From: CAG-826 sp964546565
Lineage (GTDB): Bacteria; Bacillota_I; Bacilli_A; RFN20; CAG-826
Length of the DNA: 19,524 bases
Direction of reading: 5' to 3'
NCBI GenBank assembly: GCA_964546565.1
Contig: CAZJKC010000030.1
Location: 1-19,524 of the forward strand
Position numbers and translations under genes: made by a program. The notes under the pieces were generated by a model. It saw nothing but the letters and a program-made list of their open reading frames with translations, was not told the origin of the DNA and did not search any database. Each line of letters begins with the position of its first letter. Within the stretch, counting starts at the first letter, position 1. Below, piece by piece: positions 1 through 7,287 of this stretch.

Positions 1-3
1 TAT

Positions 4-55
4 AAAAAAGGACTGTTGCCTTCCCTAATTTTTAGTTAGGTTTTTCAACAGCCCC
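4..55 (-). terminator. Rho-independent terminator after tRNA-Pro
   Basis: On the minus strand GGGCTGTTG (55-47 side) pairs with CAACAGTCC (18-10 side) through nine base pairs including one G-U. A run of T follows at positions 9-4. It lies just downstream of tRNA-Pro and would end that transcript and any read-through from the acyltransferase gene. Confidence 0.8.
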
Positions 56-69
56 AATCATTTTTTTAC

Positions 70-146
<77 letters not shown>

Positions 147-156
147 ATTACAAAAA

Positions 157-184
157 ATTATAGCATAATCCTTGTAAAAAACAA
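157..184 (-). promoter_or_regulatory. Promoter of tRNA-Pro
   Basis: The minus strand shows TTGTTT (184-179), a 16-bp spacer and a consensus TATAAT (162-157). This puts initiation about 5-10 nt before the mature tRNA 5' end at 146. Confidence 0.65.
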
Positions 185-223
185 TATCAAATAAACAATA
201 TCTAACGATAAAGAATGCTTTTT

Positions 224-1027
224 CTAGTCCCCATTTTTATCTATCGGTTGATAATTATGTAAGCAAATATTACTTTCATTTAATTCAACATGCTCCATCC
301 AGAACTCCATTGCTTTTTGATAAAACATTTCCATATTCTCATTAACAGTTTTATTCTCATCAGGATATATTACTTCTGAAAGTGTTAAATCAACACGTGG
401 TTTTAAAAACTTAAAAACTTTAGGTTTACGAAAAGTTTCAGCACATATAACAATTGGTTTATTATACATAGCAGGATATTTGAAAGATGCCTTTGCCATC
501 GGACGAAGTTTATTATAATAGGGCCATAATGTCGCTTCAGGATAGATAGAAATCATCGCACATTTCTTTAAATAATAATCCATCGCTTCATTATAATTAC
601 GGAAATTACGACGATTATTAGGAAGCGGTAAACATCCTAACATTTCCACTAAGACACCCACAAAAGGAATACGCACTGGATCAGGATTAGATACCACAAA
701 AACGCGTTTAGGAACGCCAACGAAAACATGTGAAAAAAAAGCATCATAATAATGAACATGATTAGAATAGAAAAATACACCATCTTTTTTTCCAATAGAC
801 TTACGCCATCTTTTTTTACCATGAACGCGCACTCCCGTCGCAATTTTAGCATATATAAATAGGATTGGAAAAGCTATTAAATAATACAGAATAAAGCTTA
901 AAATACGGAAAAAAATATTTTTATGTATATATTTATAATTATCAGGTAATGGTTTATGATTGACACCCACACCACCAAAGTCATCATGTTTATCTTCATG
1001 ATAATAAAATGTTTTTTTCTTCGCCAT
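224..1027 (-). CDS. PlsC-like 1-acylglycerol-3-phosphate acyltransferase family protein
   Basis: 267 residues. A hydrophobic segment at about 39-62 is followed by an LPLAT/PlsC-type catalytic domain. The HX4D motif is visible as H90-D95 within NHVHYYD, and YPEATLWP (162-169) is a variant of the family's PEGTRS motif with Ala in place of Gly. Members transfer a fatty acyl chain onto lysophosphatidic acid or a similar lysolipid at the cytoplasmic face of the membrane. The start codon lies one base after the stop of the glycosyltransferase gene, so the two are surely co-transcribed and probably translationally coupled. The pair suggests membrane lipid or glycolipid assembly. The exact acceptor cannot be read from the sequence. 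The N-terminal 35 residues are polar, with several His and Asp residues, and are not part of the core family. Confidence 0.85.
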   Translation of the reverse strand: MAKKKTFYYHEDKHDDFGGVGVNHKPLPDNYKYIHKNIFFRILSFILYYLIAFPILFIYAKIATGVRVHGKKRWRKSIGKKDGVFFYSNHVHYYDAFFSHVFVGVPKRVFVVSNPDPVRIPFVGVLVEMLGCLPLPNNRRNFRNYNEAMDYYLKKCAMISIYPEATLWPYYNKLRPMAKASFKYPAMYNKPIVICAETFRKPKVFKFLKPRVDLTLSEVIYPDENKTVNENMEMFYQKAMEFWMEHVELNESNICLHNYQPIDKNGD

Positions 1028-1028
1028 A

Positions 1029-2201
1029 CTACATCAAATGCCTTTCTTTTAATTCGGAAACAATTATATCCGCTATTTGGGAGGCCCCATTTTGATTTTT
1101 ATTCACATTCTTTTTAATATTCTTTCTTAATTCAACTAAGATATCAGGATGCTCATATAAATAAGTAATCGTCTTCGGTAATTTCGAAATATGATAACAT
1201 GTTATACCACAATGTAATGTATCAACAAATAATTTAGCGGTAGCTTTTTCAATATTATGAGCATAATAATCAACGATAACAGGCGTCCCCATAAATAAAG
1301 AATCTAAAACAGCATTAGGCCCTGATTTCGTAACAAATACATCACTAGCGCCATAATATTCAAACGCATATGGCGTAAAATGTAAAACTTTTAAATGTAT
1401 ATTAGCGGGTAAATTCTTTTTCTTTTTTGTAAAATAACTATATACTTTATCATTCTTGCCCGCCAAAAAGATAATAGTCACCGGTATTTTAAGTTTAAAA
1501 AGTTGATTGCAAGCTTTCTTAGCTTTGCCTGACGCATAAGCTCCATCAGCAATCATTACCGTAAAATTATCTAAAGGTAAGTTATATTTTAAGCGATACT
1601 CTTCTTTACTTCCCTCCGCTTTTGCAACCTCTTCACGAGCGGTAAAAAAGACACGTCTTATACTTTCATACGAAAACTTTCTTCTTTTAATAGCCTCATC
1701 ACAAGCCGCTAAATTATTATTGATAAATATATCGGAACGATTATCCCACCAAACATGCACATTATTATCAGGATTATAAGTAATAACCGTTAAATTAGGC
1801 ATATATCTCTTTTTTAATTCCAATGCCGCAAAAGTAATAAAATAATGGGTTGAAATAATAACATCAGGATGAAATGAAATTAAAGCTTGAATCGTCGCAT
1901 TGGTATATTTTTTAAAAACCGTCCGATGAACCATTCTCATAAAATGTTGCTTACCCGCAATTTCTAAAAACCAAAATACGCCAATTCCAAAAGCTTTATG
2001 TTTATTCGTTTCTTTAGTACAGTTTGATAAAAAGGCTTCAAAATCGGCAGTATCCTTATCACCTAAATCCATAATGTATGATTCAATTATTTCTAATTGA
2101 TCACTATATTTTTCTTTTAATCCGGCCGCGATAGCGGTCATGGACATAATATGACCCATTCCTGATTCAATATATGTTAATAAAATACGTGGTTTCCCCA
2201 T
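1029..2201 (-). CDS. MGDG-synthase/MurG-type glycosyltransferase (probable diacylglycerol glycosyltransferase)
   Basis: 390 residues from the ATG at 2201. An in-frame TTG lies six codons upstream, but AGGGGA sits at the right distance (7 nt) before the ATG, so the ATG is preferred. The N terminus has the glycine-rich SGMGH acceptor-side motif (13-17), typical of MGDG synthases and processive diacylglycerol glucosyltransferases of the GT28/MurG fold. The C-terminal nucleotide-sugar half has TKSGPNAVLDS (about 291-301) followed by MGTPVIV. Related enzymes move a hexose from a UDP-sugar to diacylglycerol on the inner membrane leaflet, making glycolipids or lipoteichoic acid anchors. Coupling to a PlsC-like acyltransferase supports a lipid acceptor. 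Sugar and processivity are not determined. The protein has no transmembrane segment, so it is probably a peripheral membrane protein. Confidence 0.82.
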   Translation of the reverse strand: MGKPRILLTYIESGMGHIMSMTAIAAGLKEKYSDQLEIIESYIMDLGDKDTADFEAFLSNCTKETNKHKAFGIGVFWFLEIAGKQHFMRMVHRTVFKKYTNATIQALISFHPDVIISTHYFITFAALELKKRYMPNLTVITYNPDNNVHVWWDNRSDIFINNNLAACDEAIKRRKFSYESIRRVFFTAREEVAKAEGSKEEYRLKYNLPLDNFTVMIADGAYASGKAKKACNQLFKLKIPVTIIFLAGKNDKVYSYFTKKKKNLPANIHLKVLHFTPYAFEYYGASDVFVTKSGPNAVLDSLFMGTPVIVDYYAHNIEKATAKLFVDTLHCGITCYHISKLPKTITYLYEHPDILVELRKNIKKNVNKNQNGASQIADIIVSELKERHLM

Positions 2202-2246
2202 AATTAAATCCCCTAGCAATACGACAATTATAGCACGATAGCAAAA

Positions 2247-2275
2247 AATATAATAATAAAATAGTTTAATGTAAA
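2247..2275 (-). promoter_or_regulatory. Promoter of the glycosyltransferase-acyltransferase operon
   Basis: The minus strand shows TTTACA (2275-2270), a 17-bp spacer and TATATT (2252-2247). A second TATAAT lies closer to the gene at about 2233-2228 but has a poorer -35, so a second start is possible. The promoter faces away from that of the redox operon at 2367-2394. Confidence 0.5.
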
Positions 2276-2366
2276 CATAATAAAGAATATTGTTAAAAAA
2301 GATATTTTATGTATGATTTATCATAAAAAATGACCCATAATAAAGATGATTAAACAACGCTAAAAC

Positions 2367-2394
2367 TTGACATATAAAGGGATTTTGATATATT
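2367..2394 (+). promoter_or_regulatory. Promoter of the three-gene redox operon
   Basis: A perfect TTGACA (2367-2372) is followed by a 16-bp spacer and TATATT (2389-2394). The start codon of the first gene is about 40 nt beyond the expected transcription start. Confidence 0.6.
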
Positions 2395-2441
2395 TATAAA
2401 TATATATTCAATATATATTTAAACAAGAAATGAGGTGCCTT

Positions 2442-3227
2442 ATGAAAACAATAAATAGTAAAAGATTATGGCAAATATATTCGTTATTCTTAATGTTCTT
2501 CACTATTATTATGGGTGTCTTATTTATTGTTGAAATATCTAATATTTATTATTCAGGTCTTGAAAGCAACACTACTATTTATAGTAAAGAAATAATTAAT
2601 CAACATTTACATAAATTAATTATTCCTATTATTTTGTATGTCTTATCAATCATTGGAGGAGTAGTTTTATCCATCGTTTATAAAATCAATCTTGATAAAA
2701 CACAACCTAGTTTACAAACAACTTGCGATGTTTTATTTTCTAATCTTCCTGAATCAGCCAAACAAGATCCGCAATATGAAGGCGTCCGACGCGAAAGAAA
2801 ATCACGTTTAATCGCTAAAGTTTTATTAATTATCGCTTGTGCAATTGCAGCAACTGTTTGTTTAGTCTATCTTCTACAAATAGATAATTTCCATAAAAGT
2901 GGTGATTTATTAGAGCAAGCCAAAAACATGATTCGTTATATTTTACCATGGTTTTTAATAACTGTTCTCTTGTTTTTTTTCATCACCGTTTATTTTACTT
3001 TCAGTTATTTTAAAGAAAAGAAATATTTAAAGGAGCTTATTAAAGCGTATCGAAAAAAAGGAATAAATATTTCGCAAGAAAAAAGTGAAAAGGCTATAAG
3101 AATAATTCAATACAGTTTATTAATTGTTAGTATTTGTTTTATTGTCATTGGCGTATTACAAGGCGACACCAAAGAAGTATTAATTAAAGCTAGTAACTTA
3201 TGTACTGAATGTATAGGTTTAGGGTGA
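2442..3227 (+). CDS. Five-helix membrane protein with CD1871A-like CxxC tail
   Basis: 261 residues from the ATG at 2442. An ATG 12 bases upstream is rejected because GAGGTG lies 5 nt before the second. There are about five hydrophobic segments (near 12-32, 55-80, 124-145, 165-190 and 220-237). The last one leads into a short tail, NLCTECIGLG, with C254 and C257. The final ~40 residues (one helix, then LIKASNLCTECIGLG) match my recollection of the small CD1871A-family CxxC proteins of Clostridia, usually free-standing and encoded beside a 4Fe-4S membrane protein and a TlpA protein. Here that tail is fused to about 215 residues of otherwise unrecognised membrane domain. It is the first gene of the operon, and its stop lies just before the ATG of the Fe-S gene. 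A role in passing electrons or thiols across the membrane is inferred. Confidence 0.7.
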   Translation: MKTINSKRLWQIYSLFLMFFTIIMGVLFIVEISNIYYSGLESNTTIYSKEIINQHLHKLIIPIILYVLSIIGGVVLSIVYKINLDKTQPSLQTTCDVLFSNLPESAKQDPQYEGVRRERKSRLIAKVLLIIACAIAATVCLVYLLQIDNFHKSGDLLEQAKNMIRYILPWFLITVLLFFFITVYFTFSYFKEKKYLKELIKAYRKKGINISQEKSEKAIRIIQYSLLIVSICFIVIGVLQGDTKEVLIKASNLCTECIGLG

Positions 3228-3232
3228 TAATT

Positions 3233-4177
3233 ATGAAAAAGTTATTTAATTCCATTAAATTATGGTTGATACGCCATATGCCAACTAAACGGAAAATTAT
3301 TCAAGTTTATGCTGCTTTATTATATAACGCTAATATAAAGGGGTTTATCAGTGGTAATATCTATACCGGTAGCACTAAAGGATTATGTGTCCCTGGCTTA
3401 AACTGTTATTCATGTCCTGGAGCGGTTGGTGCTTGTCCATTAGGCTCACTCCAAGGAGCTCTTTCTAACGCCAATAAAAGCATTCCTTATTATGTCATCG
3501 GCATTATCCTTCTTTATGGATTATGTCTTGGTAGAACCATATGTGGATGGTTATGCCCTATTGGTTTAATTCAAGAATGGCTCTATAAAATTAAAACATT
3601 CAAAATTAAAAAGAGTTATTTTACCCGTCTATTGTCTTATACAAAATACGCTATATTAATAATATTTGTTGTTATTTTACCCATTATTTATGGTCTTCAG
3701 CATTTAGCGGTACCAGCCTTTTGTAAGTATATTTGTCCAGCGGGAACATTAGAAGGGGCTATTGCATTATTATTAAATCCCCAAAATGAAAGTTTCTTTT
3801 CAATGCTTGGCCCGATATTTACATGGAAAATGATTGTTTTAATTCTCTTCTTTGTCATGTCTATCTTATGTTTTAGATTCTTTTGCCGCTTCTTATGTCC
3901 ATTAGGAGCAATATATAGTTTCTTCAATCGTATTTCTTTTCTTGGCATTAAAGTTAACGCCAATCAATGTATTAATTGTGGAAAATGTATTACAACTTGC
4001 AAAATGGATATCGCAAAAGTGGGAGACCACGAATGTATTAACTGTGGTGAATGTATCCCGGTATGTCCAACCAAAGCCATATCGTTTAAAGGTCCGCATT
4101 TTCATTTAAAGAAAAACGATGTTGAGCCTCAAACAATAACAAATAGTCAAGAAAAGGAGGATCTTAGCAATGAATAA
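3233..4177 (+). CDS. NapH-like membrane 4Fe-4S binding protein
   Basis: 314 residues from the ATG at 3233, preceded by AGGGTGA. An upstream in-frame ATG at 3209 would overlap the previous gene and has no better binding site. The protein begins with a Cys-rich segment (C52, C58, C61, C68). Membrane segments follow, carrying three CxxxCP motifs (C104/C108, C164/C168, C218/C222), as in the NapH/NosR/RdxA group. The C terminus holds two classical ferredoxin clusters, C246-C249-C252-C256 and C268-C271-C274-C278. Such proteins carry electrons between a cytosolic donor and membrane or external partners. The neighbours, a CxxC membrane protein and a TlpA thioredoxin, suggest that electrons reach extracytoplasmic thiols. 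The gene overlaps the next one by 8 bases. Confidence 0.88.
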   Translation: MKKLFNSIKLWLIRHMPTKRKIIQVYAALLYNANIKGFISGNIYTGSTKGLCVPGLNCYSCPGAVGACPLGSLQGALSNANKSIPYYVIGIILLYGLCLGRTICGWLCPIGLIQEWLYKIKTFKIKKSYFTRLLSYTKYAILIIFVVILPIIYGLQHLAVPAFCKYICPAGTLEGAIALLLNPQNESFFSMLGPIFTWKMIVLILFFVMSILCFRFFCRFLCPLGAIYSFFNRISFLGIKVNANQCINCGKCITTCKMDIAKVGDHECINCGECIPVCPTKAISFKGPHFHLKKNDVEPQTITNSQEKEDLSNE

Positions 4178-4724
4178 AATAGCCGTTGTTTCATGCGGAG
4201 TTATTCTCCTTTCTAGTCTCGTTTATTATAATTTTATCGATCACAACGAAGATTATATTGTTTATGAAGTTGGAGAAAGATGCCCAACTAAATTGATAAA
4301 AAAATATAATAGCGATGAATATTATTCTATCGAACAAAGCCGTGGAAAAATAACTATTTTAAATTTTTGGGCTACTTGGTGTGGCCCTTGCACTAAAGAA
4401 ATTCCTTACTTTGAACAGATTTACATTGATTATCAACCTACTAATAAAGTGGAGGTCATCGCTATACACTCAACACAAGTAACTGCTGATGTCGAAGCCT
4501 TTATTAATAATCCCGTAAATTTCAAAGATTATCAAATTACTTTTGCTCAAGATGATAGCGAGAATGCCCCAGAATTATTTCTTTCTCTTGGCGGGACATT
4601 AAATCATGATCTCCCGATGACCGTTATTATTGATCAAAAAGGCATAATTAATGAAAAAATAAATGGCTCCACTACTTACGATGCCTTAAAAACAAAAGTT
4701 GACATATTATTAGGATTATTATAA
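4170..4724 (+). CDS. Membrane-anchored TlpA/ResA-type thioredoxin
   Basis: 184 residues. One N-terminal hydrophobic segment (about 3-20) acts as signal anchor, so the rest faces outside. The redoxin domain has the motif NFWATWCGPC with active-site C71 and C74, and a later cis-proline region in HDLPMTV. The fold class reduces extracytoplasmic disulfides, for example on apocytochromes or other secreted proteins. No cytochrome c gene is visible here. A strong AAGGAGG lies inside the end of the Fe-S gene, and the two coding regions overlap by 8 bases. The nearby Fe-S protein could be the electron source in place of the usual CcdA. The redoxin-bearing lipoprotein encoded at 7288-9981 is a possible partner; both points are inference. 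Confidence 0.88.
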   Translation: MNKIAVVSCGVILLSSLVYYNFIDHNEDYIVYEVGERCPTKLIKKYNSDEYYSIEQSRGKITILNFWATWCGPCTKEIPYFEQIYIDYQPTNKVEVIAIHSTQVTADVEAFINNPVNFKDYQITFAQDDSENAPELFLSLGGTLNHDLPMTVIIDQKGIINEKINGSTTYDALKTKVDILLGLL

Positions 4725-4751
4725 GCACTTAGTTTCGGCTAGTGCTTTTTT
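4723..4751 (+). terminator. Terminator of the redox operon
   Basis: AAGCACT (4723-4729) pairs with AGTGCTT (4741-4747), with an inner AG/CT pairing and a T run to 4751. It overlaps the stop codon of the TlpA gene. Confidence 0.85.
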
Positions 4752-4764
4752 ATTACCAAACAAC

Positions 4765-4800
4765 TAAAAAAAGCAACACATAATTACATACATGTTGCTT
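4765..4800 (-). terminator. Terminator of the large-lipoprotein operon
   Basis: On the minus strand AAGCAACA (4800-4793) pairs with TGTTGCTT (4778-4771), followed by a T run. It stands 32 bases beyond the stop of the 817-residue lipoprotein gene and back to back with the plus-strand terminator. Confidence 0.8.
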
Positions 4801-4831
4801 AAATATAACCAATATAGGTTTATACAATTAA

Positions 4832-7285
4832 CTATATTTTCTCAATAGTTAATATCACATTCATTCCTTCAAAAGCATCTGTACTAGACGCATCGATTGT
4901 TTCGTAATTAATATAGATAACAATAATATCATCTTTCTTTAATTCTAAGCTATCTATACTAACACTTGTTTTGCTTGGATTAACTGGCATAGTTACTGTT
5001 CCATTACATCTAATTGTCGCACCAAAAGCATTAAGTAAAGATGATGTTGAAAGATTATATGTCCCATCTTTAGAGGCCTTGAAGGTTACACATAATCCAT
5101 ATCCGGTTGTGGCATCATCCTTAGATAAGAACAAATTATTATCTCCTACTGAAGTAGTTTGGGCTAAAGCATCCACATATAAGTCAATAATGGTTTCAAA
5201 GAATGCTGATGTATCTGCATGAATAACTACACTTGTTCCTGCCTTAATAGTAAGAGAAGTGATATACCCATAACTATTCGGTTGATAAATAACATTGTCA
5301 ATTTTTAAGGCAATGACTGTGGCATTAGCCTTATCAACACTCAACACATATTCAACGTCTTTGCTAGCGTCACCGACAATTTCTAAATCAACGCCATCAA
5401 TTAAACCACTTTCCTTAAAGGTCACGCTATTGCAACCTAAAATCATTTCTCTAAGATATTTAACAGTTAAATTTACTTTGATATCTTGAGATGTTGTTTG
5501 ATTGTAATATAGTTTATAAACAAAAACTTCGTTTTCTTCTAGTGACACTCTATAAGATAAGCCATCATTTTTCGCATTAATAATAGTACCTTGATATTCA
5601 AAAGAGACATCAGTGCCTTGACTAATATCAAAAGAATATGTGCCTTCTTGAGATGCGATAAAGACAAATTCTTGATGATCGCTATTGACATCTAAATTAT
5701 TCAATCCTAAATTACTCTTTTTAAGAAAACTATTGCCGATGTAGATTTTAAAGCGCAAAGCACTATTGCTTATCGAAGATGAAAGTTCAAAATTGACTTC
5801 ATTCGCTGTAGAATCAAGATATTTGCTAACACTATACTCAGTCTTATTATACGTAATACATCCATCCTCAGAAAGACATTCAATCGTATAACCATAAGCA
5901 TTATTATTATTCTTAATCGCTAAGGATTTTGTAGAAGAAACATCGATGGTGTATAAGCCTACTAATTCTCCGTATGTATAATTACCACTTAATGAAATAA
6001 CATCACTTGTTAATGTTAAAAATAAGTCCACATAATAACTGCAACAAGCCATCCAGGAATTATCGTTATAAGTTAAATTGAAATATGAAAGAATACCATC
6101 TAAATCTTTTTTCATAAAAAGAGAAAGAAAATCTTTTAATTCTTTAGTCACAGGACATAAGCCATCTTCATTAACTACCATTTCATAAGCATCTAAAAAT
6201 TGATTATAATTTTGGCCATCGATAATAAAGGCGCGGGCTCCCCCTTCACCATTTTGTTTATCTGTCAAAGATTCGGATAACCACTCACCATAAGTAGAAG
6301 AAATATTAGCCATAAAAACCGGGCCATCCACGCTATTTAAATGATAAAAGCCATCGTTTTCATTATAATAAGCCTCTTCGCTACCATCTAATTCTGGAAC
6401 TGCTATCCGGACATTTTCGGGACGAGCATAAACACTAGGAACTTCTTTAGCGGTAACATTATTTGTTGTATTACCGCCTTGATTATCATTTTTATAAAAA
6501 TCATATTTTTCTAAACATTCAATATTAATAGGAAATTGCGCATTTTTATTATTATCATTAACCGTTATTCCTAAGATAATCGTATAGCCGCTATTCTCGG
6601 CCCCATAATCTTTGCTAGCAATATCTAATTCCATTTTAAAATTGTAATTGACATCACTCACATTATCATAAGCGCCATCTTCGATAGGCATATCAGGAAT
6701 ATAACTCATATTATTTCCAAATACTTCAAGTTTCGGATCCTTAGTTGAATCCCATGATTCAATAAGATATTTACCCGGATAACTTGGCTTAAAGGCAAAG
6801 TATTTATAAGAATCGTCTTTAGTTAAAGTAACATCATATACGCCTTCTGAAATAACGTATGGCCCTAAATTAGTCCCATCATTATATTTACTACCATCGC
6901 CTTCAGTATAATCAGTAATACTCGATAAGGTAATAGTGGTTGTTTTGTTATTTGCATCTACTAAATAGCCGTTAGGATTATATGCATATCCCGAAGGGAC
7001 ATTACTAACATGAACATAATATTGTTGGTCCGTGAGATTACTTGTAAAAGCTACCCCCTGATCATTAACCTTAACAGACATGGAACAATTAGTGTCTGTA
7101 CACCATTGAACATAAACATCTCCGGTCACGGGACTACCATCAGGATATTTAATAGTTGCTACATAATCATTTTCACCCGGTTGAGGATCATTATTTAAAG
7201 AAGTACTGCTATTATCGTTATTATTATTACAACTAACTAATAATAATGTTAATATCGCAAATCCAATTCGTTTTTTTCTTTGCAT
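4832..7285 (-). CDS. Large multidomain lipoprotein B (817 aa)
   Basis: The N terminus is a lipoprotein signal (MQRKKR, hydrophobic stretch, lipobox LVSC with C19), so the protein is tethered outside the cytoplasmic membrane. Residues 42-120 look like a prealbumin/SpaA-like beta domain (YPDGSPVTG, then a GY-rich end), similar in layout to residues 36-114 of lipoprotein A. Stretches near 145-180, 430-470, 540-610 and 712-812 look like PPC-type beta-sandwiches (for example YKYFAFKPSYPGKYLIES). Residues 310-418 carry the module shared with lipoprotein A: NDGFYH, then GLCPV (375-379), then W411 followed by CC and YY. There is no redoxin domain and no recognised catalytic site. The gene follows lipoprotein A by only 2 bases, with AAAGGG overlapping the end of that gene, so the two are co-expressed. 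The function is unknown; a surface scaffold, adhesin or substrate-binding role is possible. Confidence 0.8.
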   Translation of the reverse strand: MQRKKRIGFAILTLLLVSCNNNNDNSSTSLNNDPQPGENDYVATIKYPDGSPVTGDVYVQWCTDTNCSMSVKVNDQGVAFTSNLTDQQYYVHVSNVPSGYAYNPNGYLVDANNKTTTITLSSITDYTEGDGSKYNDGTNLGPYVISEGVYDVTLTKDDSYKYFAFKPSYPGKYLIESWDSTKDPKLEVFGNNMSYIPDMPIEDGAYDNVSDVNYNFKMELDIASKDYGAENSGYTIILGITVNDNNKNAQFPINIECLEKYDFYKNDNQGGNTTNNVTAKEVPSVYARPENVRIAVPELDGSEEAYYNENDGFYHLNSVDGPVFMANISSTYGEWLSESLTDKQNGEGGARAFIIDGQNYNQFLDAYEMVVNEDGLCPVTKELKDFLSLFMKKDLDGILSYFNLTYNDNSWMACCSYYVDLFLTLTSDVISLSGNYTYGELVGLYTIDVSSTKSLAIKNNNNAYGYTIECLSEDGCITYNKTEYSVSKYLDSTANEVNFELSSSISNSALRFKIYIGNSFLKKSNLGLNNLDVNSDHQEFVFIASQEGTYSFDISQGTDVSFEYQGTIINAKNDGLSYRVSLEENEVFVYKLYYNQTTSQDIKVNLTVKYLREMILGCNSVTFKESGLIDGVDLEIVGDASKDVEYVLSVDKANATVIALKIDNVIYQPNSYGYITSLTIKAGTSVVIHADTSAFFETIIDLYVDALAQTTSVGDNNLFLSKDDATTGYGLCVTFKASKDGTYNLSTSSLLNAFGATIRCNGTVTMPVNPSKTSVSIDSLELKKDDIIVIYINYETIDASSTDAFEGMNVILTIEKI

Positions 7286-7287
7286 AT

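Noticed and set aside
2202..2219. Extension of the glycosyltransferase to a TTG start
   Set aside because: AGGGGA within this stretch is correctly placed for the ATG at 2201, and the family motif begins soon after that ATG.
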